Origin: Hydrogenovibrio sp.
GTDB lineage: Bacteria; Pseudomonadota; Gammaproteobacteria; Thiomicrospirales; Thiomicrospiraceae
Assembly (NCBI GenBank): GCA_015484555.1
Contig: WFMZ01000073.1
Location: 1 to 41,531 of the forward strand
Length of the DNA stretch: 41,531 bases
Reading direction: 5' to 3'
A program made the position numbers and the translations under genes. The notes beneath the pieces are model-generated. The model worked only from the letters and a program-made list of their open reading frames with translations. It did no database searches and was not told the origin of the DNA. Below, piece by piece: positions 25,751 through 34,774 of the stretch (positions are counted from its first letter, which is position 1; each line of letters opens with the position of its first letter).

Positions 25751-27229
25751 ATGAAGTTTATTGAAACACGAGGCAATGATGGCACTAGCCCAAGCGCAAT
25801 TACTTTTTCAGAGGCTATTCTTAGTCCAATGTCTTCTTTTGGCGGTGTCTATTCGCCAGAGTCCTTGCCTTGTTTTAGCACAGAGTTTTTCAAGCAGCAC
25901 ATTGATTCAGGCTACAAAGTATTAGCCAAAGACGTTTTAAATGCATTTGATATAGATATTGAAGGAAGCTTAATTGATGAAGCACTCAGTTTGTATGATG
26001 AATTTGACGAGCCAACCAACCCAGTTCCTGTTGTTAAAGTGTATGAAGATCTTTATGTGAGTGAGCTTTATCACGGGCCAACACGTGCTTTTAAAGACAT
26101 GGCGTTACAGCCTTTTGGTAAGGTTTTATCTTCGATTGCGCAAAAGCGTGGCAAAAAATACCTTATCTTAGCGGCAACTAGTGGAGATACAGGACCTGCA
26201 GCATTAGAGACTTTTAAAAATCGTGAAAACGTACAGGTAGTTTGTTTGTATCCTGACGGCGGTACCTCAGATGTTCAACGCCTTCAAATGGTGACAGAAG
26301 ATGCTAACAATTTAAAAGTAATTGGTATACATGGTGACTTTGATGATGCACAAAGTGCTTTAAAACACCTGTTAACGTCTAAAGTATTTAATGATGCTTT
26401 GGCTAAAAACCATATCTCACTTTCAGCCGCTAACTCGGTCAACTTTGGTCGTATTATTTTCCAGACCATTTACCATATTTACAGTTACCTAGAATTGGTT
26501 CGCAACCAGGTTGTTGAAATGGGTGAAGAGGTTTATCTAAACGTACCCAGTGGTAACTTTGGTAATGCTTTAGGCGGCTATTATGCACTTAAAATGGGCT
26601 TGCCAGTAAAGCAAATTCATATCGCTTCTAACAATAATAATGTCTTAACCCAGTTTATTACGACAGGAAAGTACGATTTAAGAGATGTATCGGTTATTCC
26701 AACCACTTCTCCTGCAATGGATATTTTAAAGTCTTCAAATATTGAACGTATTTTGTTTGATTTGTTTGGTGCGGATAGAACCAAAGAATTAATGGGTCAG
26801 CTAGATAGCAATAAGTTTTACGAACTAACCCAGGCTGAATTAGAGCGAGTGCAAAAAATATTTGCAGCAGATTACTGTACGGATAAAGAGGGCGTGGACT
26901 ACATTAAACAAGCCTTTGAAGTGGGTTACTTAATGTGTCCTCATACAGCAACCTGTTTTAAGGCCTATGAGTCTTGTCGTCAAGATAAGTCGGTTAAAAC
27001 CATTGCCTATTCAACCGCAGAATGGACAAAGTTCTCTCCTGTTATTGCAGAAGCGTTAACTGGTGAAAAATTTGAGCATGATCTTGAAGCGCTACAAAAA
27101 ATAGCCGATATTGCCAATGTTTCCATTGCGCCTCAAATATCAGAGCTCTTTTCTAAAGAAGTTTCACAAAAAACAGTGATTGATAAAGAAGAGATTGAAG
27201 CAGAGATTTTAAAGTTCTTACAAAGCTAA
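25751..27229 (+). CDS. thrC: Threonine synthase
   Basis: Threonine synthase converts O-phosphohomoserine to threonine with PLP, the last step after Hom. The 492-residue protein is of the longer, yeast/E. coli-like type. The PLP lysine is K115 in H-G-P-T-R-A-F-K-D-M-A. The S-G-D-T-G-P-A-A segment and the phosphate-binding loop S-G-N-F-G-N-A follow. With hom upstream and a strong terminator downstream, it completes a small threonine cluster; the homoserine kinase gene is not in the window. Confidence 0.95.
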   Translation: MKFIETRGNDGTSPSAITFSEAILSPMSSFGGVYSPESLPCFSTEFFKQHIDSGYKVLAKDVLNAFDIDIEGSLIDEALSLYDEFDEPTNPVPVVKVYEDLYVSELYHGPTRAFKDMALQPFGKVLSSIAQKRGKKYLILAATSGDTGPAALETFKNRENVQVVCLYPDGGTSDVQRLQMVTEDANNLKVIGIHGDFDDAQSALKHLLTSKVFNDALAKNHISLSAANSVNFGRIIFQTIYHIYSYLELVRNQVVEMGEEVYLNVPSGNFGNALGGYYALKMGLPVKQIHIASNNNNVLTQFITTGKYDLRDVSVIPTTSPAMDILKSSNIERILFDLFGADRTKELMGQLDSNKFYELTQAELERVQKIFAADYCTDKEGVDYIKQAFEVGYLMCPHTATCFKAYESCRQDKSVKTIAYSTAEWTKFSPVIAEALTGEKFEHDLEALQKIADIANVSIAPQISELFSKEVSQKTVIDKEEIEAEILKFLQS

Positions 27230-27249
27230 TTAGTTGTATGCAAGTAACC

Positions 27250-27279
27250 AAAAAGGGAAGCAATGCTTCCCTTTTTTTA
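27250..27279 (+). terminator. Terminator after thrC, also facing recJ
   Basis: AAAAAGGGAAGC (27250-27261) pairs with GCTTCCCTTTTT around AAT, with a T run on the plus strand and an A run upstream. It can stop both thrC and the convergent recJ transcript. Confidence 0.88.
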
Positions 27280-27304
27280 TAGCCTATTATAAAGAGGGCT
27301 TCAA

Positions 27305-29098
27305 TTAAGCTAATTGTGCCGTTTGAATTCTAATTTGTAAGGTAGTTTTACCAAAATAGGTATTTAGGCTAGGCTGGTAAGCACATTGTATTTGGTCACC
27401 TTGTATAAAAAGATCGGCTTCTGATGCGTGTTGCTTGGCATTAAAGTAAATAGCATTGATGGTTTTAGAACCACTATCGGACTTTAAGGTTAGCCTGAAA
27501 GATAGGTGTGTTTTTTCTTTGCCAACGGGCTTAACGCTGGTGACGGTAAATGTGCCTGAAAACAAAGGTTTAGGCCATTCTCGTCCATAAGGTTCTAGTA
27601 AATTTAACTCGGTAATTAAAGCGGGTTCAAGTTGCCAAGGTTCAAGTTGCCCATCAGTTTGAACGGTTGGAATAGGGGGCTCGTTACCCAACTGATTGTG
27701 TATGGCTTGTTCAAATAACACGACAAATTCATCAAAATATTCAACAGGAATCATGCAACCAGCAGCCCCTTTGTGACCTCCCATGGACTTAAACAAGCCT
27801 TCCTTTTGTTCAGACATCCACTGGAAGGCTTCACGTAAATCAATGCTATCAATAATCCCTCGTCCGCTACCGGCTAAGAAACCATCGTTTAAATCGGTCA
27901 TGGCAATAGTCGGTATACCGTATTGTTCGCCAATACGTGAGGCAATGATACCTTGAATACCTGCATTACCAACCATGCGAACAACCATTGAATATTTATC
28001 TTCATGGAAGCTATCTTGCGCAGCAGTTTGAGCTTGTTCCAACATAGATTCTTGTTGTTTTCGGCGGTCAATGTTGTCTTGATCTAGCTGGTCTAATAAG
28101 GTTTGGGCTTCATCAAACTGGGTGGCATTTAAAAACTTAAAAGCGGTCGTTACATCACTGACTCGGCTAGCGGCATTAATACGGGTAGCAACTTGAAAAC
28201 CTAAGTATTCAGCATTAATAAGCTGTTCATTATTATTGTTTAACGCATGAATAGCTTGCCAAGCAATGTTGTCGAACTGGTTAATAATTTGTAAACCTGC
28301 TTGGACAATCGCACGGTTATTAATGCTTTTTAAGCTTACGCTATCAGCTACGGTACCTAGGGCAACGTTAATGGCTAGGTCTTTTAAGCTAGGCGTAGTG
28401 TCTGGAATAATACTGCGAGTAATCAACTCTGTGCGGGTTTGGCTCATGACTAGGAAGATAACAAAGCAACCGGCAACAGTTTTGTCATATTCACAGCCTT
28501 CTTGCTGTGGGTTAACGGTACAAACAGCGCTTTCAGGTACGCCTTCAACGGGAATTTGGTGGTGATCTGTAACACAAAATGGAATGCTATGTTCTTTTAA
28601 GCGTTTTATTCTTAATTCATCACTAGAGCCTTGGTCGGCTGAAATAACCAAGTCGATAGGGCTATCCAAGGCCAAAATTCGTTCAACCACACTGTCAGTT
28701 ACACCATAGCCAGATTTACGTTCACCAATAATATGGACAATCCGTTCTTTAGGCACTTGGAAGAAGTCGATTAGGGCACGCGTTGCCACCCACGCAGAGG
28801 TGACACCATCGGTATCATAGTCAGTGGCTAGTACAATTAAACCATTAGACTGAATAGCATCTGCAATGAACTTGGCGGCATCCTGAGAGTTTTTAAGTTG
28901 GTTTGGGTGCTGTAAATTGGAGAGCTTAGGGAAAATTATTTTAGATAAATTTTCAATATCATCAGGCCCTTCAATATCCTGTTCAGACAGTCGGCCAGCC
29001 ACCAGCTTAGCCTGTAAATCAGTTAGTTTTAGTTGTTGCGCTAACTGCATTATTTTAGTTGAAATAGGGCGTTCAATAATTAAGGGTATTTTGGACAT
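27305..29098 (-). CDS. recJ: Single-strand-DNA-specific exonuclease RecJ
   Basis: RecJ is a 5'-3' exonuclease on single-stranded DNA in recombination and mismatch repair. The 597 residues have the DHH-family motifs: D-Y-D-T-D-G-V-T-S (motif I), S-A-D-Q-G-S-S-D, V-T-D-H-H-Q (DHH), and the DHHA1 region with G-G-H-K-G-A-A-G. A C-terminal OB-like domain covers about the last 110 residues. E. coli RecJ has 577. It is divergent from yqiA by 44 bases and converges on thrC. Confidence 0.93.
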   Translation of the reverse strand: MSKIPLIIERPISTKIMQLAQQLKLTDLQAKLVAGRLSEQDIEGPDDIENLSKIIFPKLSNLQHPNQLKNSQDAAKFIADAIQSNGLIVLATDYDTDGVTSAWVATRALIDFFQVPKERIVHIIGERKSGYGVTDSVVERILALDSPIDLVISADQGSSDELRIKRLKEHSIPFCVTDHHQIPVEGVPESAVCTVNPQQEGCEYDKTVAGCFVIFLVMSQTRTELITRSIIPDTTPSLKDLAINVALGTVADSVSLKSINNRAIVQAGLQIINQFDNIAWQAIHALNNNNEQLINAEYLGFQVATRINAASRVSDVTTAFKFLNATQFDEAQTLLDQLDQDNIDRRKQQESMLEQAQTAAQDSFHEDKYSMVVRMVGNAGIQGIIASRIGEQYGIPTIAMTDLNDGFLAGSGRGIIDSIDLREAFQWMSEQKEGLFKSMGGHKGAAGCMIPVEYFDEFVVLFEQAIHNQLGNEPPIPTVQTDGQLEPWQLEPALITELNLLEPYGREWPKPLFSGTFTVTSVKPVGKEKTHLSFRLTLKSDSGSKTINAIYFNAKQHASEADLFIQGDQIQCAYQPSLNTYFGKTTLQIRIQTAQLA

Positions 29099-29142
29099 TT
29101 TCAGTTATAATCAACGTTAAAAATTAAGGGAGCTAGTGTAGC

Positions 29143-29754
29143 ATGATTCTGTATATTCATGGTTTTTTAAGTACTGGAAAAGGGGCAAAACCGAGTTGGT
29201 TTGCAAAACAATGCGAGTTACATAAAGTACCTTTTCTCGCACCAACTTACGCCCAAAAATCTCCAGTAGAATCTATTTTATTTTTTGAAGAAATAATAGA
29301 GCAATCTTTAAGATCGGAAACAAAAAGTGCTAAAACCTGCTTAATAGTAGGTTCGTCTTTGGGAGGCTATTTTGCCTATTGTTTGGCACAAAAATTTAAC
29401 TTGCCATTTATTCTCATTAATCCTGTTTCACCTAAGTTAACGTTGTTTCAACAATATGAAGGTTGGCATACTAATGAGGCAACAGGTGAAAAGCTTCAGG
29501 TCAATGAACGTTTTAATGAAGAACTATTGAGCTTAGCAGATAACCTAGCATATACAAAAGTAGTCAATAAAAATGGATTGGTACTGTTAGATAAAGGCGA
29601 TGAAGTCTTGCCTTATCATGTTGCAGAACAGTTTTTTAAGGACTTGGCGCAGGTTCAGACTTATGAAGAGGGATGTCATGCTTTTTTACATTTAAACGAA
29701 GCATGGCCTTTGATTAATGAAAAGTTTTCTAGCTGTTTTGATTCAAACGAGTAG
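29143..29754 (+). CDS. yqiA: YqiA-family alpha/beta-hydrolase (probable esterase)
   Basis: The 203-residue protein begins M-I-L-Y-I-H-G-F-L-S. The nucleophile elbow G-S-S-L-G-G carries Ser72. The other catalytic positions are D-K-G-D-E-V near 154 and C-H-A-F near 190, completing an alpha/beta-hydrolase triad. E. coli YqiA (193 residues) shows esterase activity on short acyl and CoA esters; the natural substrate is unknown. A GGAG ribosome-binding site precedes the ATG. In enterics yqiA sits beside parE and cpdA; here it is beside recJ. Confidence 0.86.
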   Translation: MILYIHGFLSTGKGAKPSWFAKQCELHKVPFLAPTYAQKSPVESILFFEEIIEQSLRSETKSAKTCLIVGSSLGGYFAYCLAQKFNLPFILINPVSPKLTLFQQYEGWHTNEATGEKLQVNERFNEELLSLADNLAYTKVVNKNGLVLLDKGDEVLPYHVAEQFFKDLAQVQTYEEGCHAFLHLNEAWPLINEKFSSCFDSNE

Positions 29755-29757
29755 TTG

Positions 29758-29791
29758 ATGGCTTAGTGAGCTTCTTATCGGGTTAAGCCAT
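29758..29791. terminator. Weak stem-loop between yqiA and a convergent small gene
   Basis: ATGGCTTA (29758-29765) pairs with TAAGCCAT (29784-29791). The right arm overlaps the stop of the 76-residue gene. There is no T tract, so termination is uncertain. Confidence 0.3.
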
Positions 29792-30013
29792 AATGTCGAT
29801 AATGGTGCCCAGCACATTATCGGCTGACTTTACACCTTTTAAAGAAGCCAATGTTTGCTGTTCGGTTTGTTTCATGTTAACTAACTCTTCCGCCTTGTCT
29901 GTTTGATTGTTAATACTAGGGGTGGCTAGCTTTTGACTATGTTGATCAAGCTGTTGGAAACCATTTTGAACACCTTGGTAAGCATTTATGAGTGGCGAAC
30001 TGGAAATATTCAT
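29783..30013 (-). CDS. Small hypothetical protein with a flagellar-type C-terminal tail
   Basis: The 76-residue protein is polar and Gln/Asn-rich, with no signal peptide. Its end, E-L-V-N-M-K-Q-T-E followed by V-K-S-A-D-N-V-L-G-T-I-I-D, resembles the conserved C-terminal helix of flagellar rod and hook proteins (FlgE/F/G/K type: N-L-x-x-x-Q ... V-I-x-T-x-D-E-M-L-G). It is far too short to be one of them. An AGAGAT-type site lies upstream of the ATG. No flagellar gene is near, so the resemblance could be only a shared helical pattern. Confidence 0.55.
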   Translation of the reverse strand: MNISSSPLINAYQGVQNGFQQLDQHSQKLATPSINNQTDKAEELVNMKQTEQQTLASLKGVKSADNVLGTIIDIMA

Positions 30014-30106
30014 AATATCAATCTCTTAATTTATAATTTTATTTGATTTTATCAAAAAATAGCGTAATAGGTATGAAGATTTTTCTGAGTTTCTTAGGTA
30101 AAAATC

Positions 30107-30136
30107 TTGTATATCATCATGTTGTAGTATTATAGT
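30107..30136 (+). promoter_or_regulatory. Candidate promoter of minCDE
   Basis: TTGTAT (30107-30112), an 18-base gap and TATAGT (30131-30136) give a plausible but weak sigma-70 promoter with a leader of about 97 bases. The 226-base gap holds no other feature I can name. Confidence 0.3.
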
Positions 30137-30239
30137 AAGTTTTGTTTGGCAAAAACATAGTCCCCTTATCTTCTGTAGTTATCCCTTTACGAATGGAGCT
30201 GACTAGGGTATATTTCTTCTTTTTAAAGTGTAAATAATC

Positions 30240-30935
30240 ATGTCAAAAGTCATTGATTTAAAAGGATCTATTCTTTCATTAACGATATTGAATATTTATT
30301 CTGATGATATTCAACAGGTTAAGTTAGAAATTAATGAAAAAGTAGAGCAAGCACCTAGTTTTTTCAGTGGTATTCCAGTTGTTATTGAGCCTAAAGTTAG
30401 TTTGGTTGACCCTACTTTTCTAGCTTTACTGGTTGAGTTTTTATACCAGCTACAAATGATTCCTATTGGAGTCCGTAGTGAAGACCCAGGTATTCAAGAT
30501 CAAGCAGAATATGCTGGCTTAGCATTATTCCCACCACAAGAACATAAAGCACGCCATAAAACCGTTCCGGAAGAGTTGAAAGAAGACATGCCTTCCGAAA
30601 TTGGTGCACTGGTGATTAAGCATAATGTTCGTTCTGGGCAACAAGTGTATGCCAAGGGGCGGGACTTAATCGTACTGGGCTCTATTAACCCAGGCGCAGA
30701 AGTGGTTGCAGATGGCCATGTTCATGTATTTGGTAAAGCCCGTGGCAAAATTTTTGCAGGGGCAGCAGGCTATGCGGATGCAAAGATATTTGCCAGTCAC
30801 CTCAATCCTGAAATGGTTTGCATTGCAGGCATGTATCAACTTTCAGAAGATATTGACGATAAAGCGAAAGAAGGTTTTGTTGAAGTTGCTTTAAAAGATA
30901 ATAAATTAGTTTTTAATTCAAAAATACTGGGATAA
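30240..30935 (+). CDS. minC: Septum-site inhibitor MinC
   Basis: MinC inhibits FtsZ polymerisation at cell poles and is recruited by MinD. The 231 residues match E. coli MinC (231). They have the N-terminal domain (1-105) and the C-terminal right-handed beta-helix (about 120-225), with V-R-S-G-Q-Q-V-Y-A-K-G-R-D-L-I-V-L-G and G-R-I/K-F-A-G-A. The start at the ATG gives the expected N terminus. It begins the minCDE cluster. Confidence 0.94.
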   Translation: MSKVIDLKGSILSLTILNIYSDDIQQVKLEINEKVEQAPSFFSGIPVVIEPKVSLVDPTFLALLVEFLYQLQMIPIGVRSEDPGIQDQAEYAGLALFPPQEHKARHKTVPEELKEDMPSEIGALVIKHNVRSGQQVYAKGRDLIVLGSINPGAEVVADGHVHVFGKARGKIFAGAAGYADAKIFASHLNPEMVCIAGMYQLSEDIDDKAKEGFVEVALKDNKLVFNSKILG

Positions 30936-30968
30936 ATCCCTGTTTTCTAAAATAAGTTGGAGAAATTT

Positions 30969-31781
30969 GTGTCAAAAGTAGTTGTTGTCACTTCTGGTAA
31001 AGGCGGCGTGGGGAAAACCACGACCAGCGCAAGCATATCAACCGGTTTGGCCTTGAAGGGCTATAAGGTTGCCGTCATTGATTTTGATGTAGGTCTTAGA
31101 AACTTAGATTTAATAATGGGTTGTGAAAGACGCGTTGTTTATGACTTTGTTAATGTTGTACAAGGCGAAGCCAGTTTAAAGCAGGCGTTAATTAAAGATA
31201 AGCGTGTGCCTAGCCTATTTATTTTAGCTGCTTCTCAAACACGTGATAAAGATGCCTTAACCAAAGAAGGTGTGGGAAAAGTCATAGAGGATTTAAAAGC
31301 CGATGGCTTTGATTACATTGTTTGTGACTCTCCGGCAGGTATTGAAAAGGGCGCACAACTGGCACTTTATTTTGCAGATGAAGCCATTATTGTGACTAAT
31401 CCAGAGGTGTCTTCAGTTCGTGATTCAGATCGTATTTTAGGTATTTTACAAGCCAAGTCTAAGCGTGCAGAAGAGGGTGAAGATCCTATTGTTGAACATC
31501 TTGTAATTACGCGTTATAACCCAGCTAGAGTAGAGGCGGGTGAAATGTTATCAGTAGATGATGTCATTGACCTATTAAGCGTGCCGTTCTTGGGGGTTAT
31601 TCCTGAATCTGAGCAAGTGTTGAACGCCTCAAACTCAGGCTTGCCAGTTATTTTAGAAACAGAATCTGATGCGGCAGAAGCCTATGAAGATGTTGTGGCC
31701 CGATTTTTAGGTGAAGAGCGTGAACAACGTTTTCTTACCGAAGAAAAGAAAGGTTTATTTAAGAAATTGTTTGGGAGATAG
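30969..31781 (+). CDS. minD: Septum-site determining ATPase MinD
   Basis: MinD is a membrane-associated ATPase that oscillates with MinE and carries MinC. The 270 residues equal E. coli MinD. The deviant Walker motif S-G-K-G-G-V-G-K-T-T has K11 and K16. The C-terminal amphipathic membrane anchor is K-G-L-F-K-K-L-F-G-R. I start at the GTG at 30969, which gives M-S-K-V-V-V-V and has GGAG upstream. A TTG twelve bases before it would add four residues. The gene starts 33 bases after minC and ends 2 bases before minE. Confidence 0.96.
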   Translation: MSKVVVVTSGKGGVGKTTTSASISTGLALKGYKVAVIDFDVGLRNLDLIMGCERRVVYDFVNVVQGEASLKQALIKDKRVPSLFILAASQTRDKDALTKEGVGKVIEDLKADGFDYIVCDSPAGIEKGAQLALYFADEAIIVTNPEVSSVRDSDRILGILQAKSKRAEEGEDPIVEHLVITRYNPARVEAGEMLSVDDVIDLLSVPFLGVIPESEQVLNASNSGLPVILETESDAAEAYEDVVARFLGEEREQRFLTEEKKGLFKKLFGR

Positions 31782-31783
31782 TC

Positions 31784-32035
31784 ATGGCATTACTGGACTA
31801 CTTTTTAGGACAAAAAAAGAAGAAGTCTGCCAATGTGGCAAAAGATAGACTTCAAATATTATTAGCACATGAACGTTCTGCTAGGCATTCACCAAGCTAT
31901 TTGCCTAAAATGCGCGAAGAAATTTTACAGGTAATTGCAAAGTATGTAGACATCGACCCAGAACAGCTTTCATTAAGTGTTGATGAAGCAAACGGGGTAG
32001 ATGTGCTCGAGCTTAACCTGGTATTGCCAGACTAA
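31784..32035 (+). CDS. minE: Cell-division topological specificity factor MinE
   Basis: MinE stimulates MinD ATPase and drives the pole-to-pole oscillation. The 83 residues are close to the 88 of E. coli. A short N-terminal amphipathic helix (M-A-L-L-D-Y-F) comes first. The MinD-binding stretch A-K-D-R-L-Q-I-L-L-A-H-E-R follows, then the dimerisation domain. It follows minD within two bases and is probably translationally coupled. It converges on apbC. Confidence 0.94.
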   Translation: MALLDYFLGQKKKKSANVAKDRLQILLAHERSARHSPSYLPKMREEILQVIAKYVDIDPEQLSLSVDEANGVDVLELNLVLPD

Positions 32036-32083
32036 GTTTAAGCCACGTTTAGAAAGCCAAAAATCTACCCTAAAGGGCGTAAA

Positions 32084-32129
32084 GCCAAGGGTGGTCTTGT
32101 TATTAGGACCCACCCCTGGCGATTTTTGA
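32084..32129. terminator. Terminator between minE and apbC, one arm being the dispersed repeat
   Basis: GCCAAGGGTGGTC (32084-32096) pairs imperfectly with the inverted repeat copy (32110-32127) ending in TTTTT. It lies between convergent genes as at 10691-10750, but here one arm is degenerate. Confidence 0.65.
32110..32127 (-). repeat. Exact copy of the 18-bp repeat, inverted orientation
   Basis: CCACCCCTGGCGATTTTT is the exact reverse complement of the consensus. Its partner arm upstream keeps GCCA-GGGTGG with changes, which suggests decay of a former pair. Confidence 0.95.
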
Positions 32130-32165
32130 GTTTTAGATATTGTTTCGTATTGTGGAATACTCTTA

Positions 32166-33290
32166 TTAAGAGTTTTCAACTGTAATCTTTGGAAACACAT
32201 TCGCGTAGCTTTTTCTTTGGGTTGCCATGTCACAACTAATGGTTTGCGCGACCTTCTTATAGGTTTGGCTGATAGCATGCATTGGGTCAGCTAACACAAT
32301 AGGGTTTCCAGAATCCATGCTGGCGCGCAACTTCGCTTCTAAAGGTAGCTGTGCCAGTAATGTTGTACCAGATTCTTCTGCTAAAACCTTACCACCATCT
32401 TCACCAAAAATAGCTTCTTCATGTCCACAATTTGAACAAATATGAGTGCTCATATTTTCAATGATACCCAGTATGGGAATGTTCACTTTTTCAAACATCT
32501 TTAACCCTTTGCGCGCATCAATTAAAGCCACTTCCTGCGGTGTGGTTACCACAATCGCACCTGTAACCGGTATTTGTTGCGATAAGGTTAGCTGAATATC
32601 CCCCGTGCCTGGTGGTAGGTCAATGAGTAGGTAATCAATATCTTGCCAGTGTGTTTCGTTCAACAACTGTATTAGGGTTTGGGTGACCATAGGGCCACGC
32701 CAAACCATAGGCTCCGCTTGGTCAATTAAGAAGCCGATAGACATCAGTTGTAGTCCTGAAACCTTAATAGGCTCCATGCTTTTTCCATCTAAGGTATCAG
32801 GCTTATCGTGGCTTCCTAGCATGGTCGGAATACTAGGGCCATAAATATCAGCATCTAATATCGCCACCTGTGCTCCTTCTTGTTGAAGCGCGAGTGCCAG
32901 GTTGACACAAGTAGTCGATTTACCTACGCCACCCTTGCCTGAAGCCACGGCAATAATGTTCTTAATACCCTCTAGTGTGCCAGTCGTATTTTGTGTCATA
33001 CGGGCGTCAATAACCGTTTCAAAGGTAATATTGACCTGCTCAATGTCTTCATGCTGAAGCAAGCCAGTGGTTAAAGATTGTTCTATGCTTGGCCATAATG
33101 ACTTGGCTGCAAAAGGCATATTTAACTGAAATTGAAGGGTCTTATTTTTGAATTCGATACTTTGAATGGCTTTAACGGTAATTGAACCTGTATTCAAATC
33201 TGGAAGGCTAAGCTGTTCAACCTTTTCATTAAGCAAGGTCTGAATAGAAGCCGGTAAAGTAGGACTGAAAAGTTTTTTAATAAAGTTCAT
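32166..33290 (-). CDS. apbC: Iron-sulfur cluster carrier ApbC/Mrp
   Basis: ApbC is a P-loop ATPase that carries and transfers Fe-S clusters. The 374 residues have an N-terminal DUF59/MIP18-like region (about 15-95). The deviant Walker motif G-K-G-G-V-G-K-S-T-T is near 118-127, and the C-x-x-C pair (C-S-N-C) that bridges the cluster in the dimer is near 284. E. coli Mrp has 369. It is followed upstream by dcd on the same strand, an arrangement found in relatives. Confidence 0.94.
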   Translation of the reverse strand: MNFIKKLFSPTLPASIQTLLNEKVEQLSLPDLNTGSITVKAIQSIEFKNKTLQFQLNMPFAAKSLWPSIEQSLTTGLLQHEDIEQVNITFETVIDARMTQNTTGTLEGIKNIIAVASGKGGVGKSTTCVNLALALQQEGAQVAILDADIYGPSIPTMLGSHDKPDTLDGKSMEPIKVSGLQLMSIGFLIDQAEPMVWRGPMVTQTLIQLLNETHWQDIDYLLIDLPPGTGDIQLTLSQQIPVTGAIVVTTPQEVALIDARKGLKMFEKVNIPILGIIENMSTHICSNCGHEEAIFGEDGGKVLAEESGTTLLAQLPLEAKLRASMDSGNPIVLADPMHAISQTYKKVAQTISCDMATQRKSYANVFPKITVENS

Positions 33291-33369
33291 GGCATAGTTT
33301 CTTTCGGTAAGTCAGTGAAAATAAAAAGTTAGTTTGGCTTAATGAAACTTAATATCAAGCCAATAGTTC

Positions 33370-33993
33370 TTAGCCAAGTAAGTCTAGCTGGCGCTCTGCG
33401 GAAGCTTGGGTTTGATCTTGATTGATTCGGCTAGAGGTAGGGCCTTTTTGGTTTTTGTACTTGGCATCAGCACGCTTATTATAAGGCTTGATTGCTGCGC
33501 TAGATAAGGTTTCAAAGTTAATAGCGCAAATGTCCATGCCTGGTTTTAAGGCCAAAGGTAACTTTCCGCTGTTGAAAATTTCTAACACAATTTGCCCGTT
33601 CCAGCCAGGGTCAATACGGTGAGCAGTGACGTGTACCATTAAGCCTAGGCGAGCTAAGCTAGAGCGACCATCTAACCAACCCACTAAATCGTCTGGAATA
33701 GTCACTGACTCAAAGGTTGATGCCAAGGCAAGTTCGCCAGGATGTAAGAAGAAAGAGTCATTCTCGGTAATGGTAATTTCGTTCCCCATAACCTTGTCCA
33801 TAATGCGTTGCATTTCATCTTTTGGGCCACTTAAATCAATATAAGGGGCGGTATGGTCGTTGAATACTCTAAACTTATTATCTAGGCGTAAATCGACGCT
33901 AATTCCCTTTATTTTGCTGTGATCTGGCGTAGGAGTAATTTCAATTTTGCCAACTTTAAGGTGTTGGATAATGTCGCGGTCGCTTAGTTTCAT
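33370..33993 (-). CDS. dcd: dCTP deaminase
   Basis: Dcd deaminates dCTP to dUTP, the main source of dTMP precursors in gammaproteobacteria. The 207 residues carry [17 protein letters not shown], the R-S-S-L-A-R-L-G motif, and [11 protein letters not shown]. It is somewhat longer than E. coli Dcd (193), mostly at the C terminus ([13 protein letters not shown]). It is 79 bases upstream of apbC on the same strand. Confidence 0.94.
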   Translation of the reverse strand: MKLSDRDIIQHLKVGKIEITPTPDHSKIKGISVDLRLDNKFRVFNDHTAPYIDLSGPKDEMQRIMDKVMGNEITITENDSFFLHPGELALASTFESVTIPDDLVGWLDGRSSLARLGLMVHVTAHRIDPGWNGQIVLEIFNSGKLPLALKPGMDICAINFETLSSAAIKPYNKRADAKYKNQKGPTSSRINQDQTQASAERQLDLLG

Positions 33994-34045
33994 GAGTTTT
34001 TTCTTATGGTTAGCTGTACTAATTAAATTGGATGCCCTAAAAGGG

Positions 34046-34774
34046 TTAGCTTCTAGCGGGTAACTCTTGTAATTCTAGTGTTACGGTACGGTCTTCTTTC
34101 TTATCTGTAATTTCAATTCTACCAGGGAAATAGCGATCAATATTAATAAACCAAATTTTGGCTACTATTTTAGAGTTTTCAAACTCGATAAGAGTCGTTT
34201 CTACATCATCCCCAAAAGGTAAGTCAATTTCTTTGTGGGTACTTTTTATGCGGGTAGAAATTGCTCTCTGCTCTTTATCACCTTGAACATAAAAACCATT
34301 TAAAGGTTGTTTGTTTAAAAGGGCGTGTTGTAGAGCATAAATGACTGAAATTTCATCAAATACCTTGGTTTGTAAAGGCCAAGCTTTATCTTTTTCAATA
34401 AATATAATTTGATTAGTTTCTGGTTTCTTAATAAAGGTAATGATCTTTTTTTCGGTTCTATCGTCGTAACGGCGCGTTAGATATTTTTGGTATTTTTGCC
34501 AGTTAAGGGTAGAAGATGTTTGGGTAAACCAAATTTTTTCAATAGCCGATTCATTTATAAAGCGTTCTGCCCAAGAAGGGGGGATTGCAGTGCTGGTTAA
34601 TAGGCAGTTACGGCGAGGTTGTAGATAATCACAGCTTAAGGATTGTTTTACCTCACCTAGTGTCATTCCAAATATTTTGACATTGAAAGTGGCTTGGAAA
34701 GGAGATAATTCTACCGCTTGGCTAGATGAAACAAAGCTAAAAAAAAGAAGTAGAGTTAAGCTTAGTTTGTGCAT
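34046..34774 (-). CDS. DUF3108 envelope protein
   Basis: The 242-residue protein starts with a signal peptide ([20 protein letters not shown]; cleavage after about residue 20). The rest resembles DUF3108 proteins, a secreted beta-rich family found next to purN in many gammaproteobacteria. It would be periplasmic or outer-membrane associated. Its ATG lies 13 bases inside the end of purN, so it is coupled to purine genes in expression, though I see no functional link to purines. Confidence 0.8.
   Translation of the reverse strand: MHKLSLTLLLFFSFVSSSQAVELSPFQATFNVKIFGMTLGEVKQSLSCDYLQPRRNCLLTSTAIPPSWAERFINESAIEKIWFTQTSSTLNWQKYQKYLTRRYDDRTEKKIITFIKKPETNQIIFIEKDKAWPLQTKVFDEISVIYALQHALLNKQPLNGFYVQGDKEQRAISTRIKSTHKEIDLPFGDDVETTLIEFENSKIVAKIWFINIDRYFPGRIEITDKKEDRTVTLELQELPARS

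Noticed and set aside
24501-27279. Shared AGCAATGCT core in the terminators after hom and thrC
   Set aside because: Short GC stems around AAT are common in gammaproteobacterial terminators; no sequence beyond the loop is shared.
29918-29925. Partial match AGGGGTGG in the 76-residue gene
   Set aside because: The same eight bases only, with no match in the A-rich half of the word.
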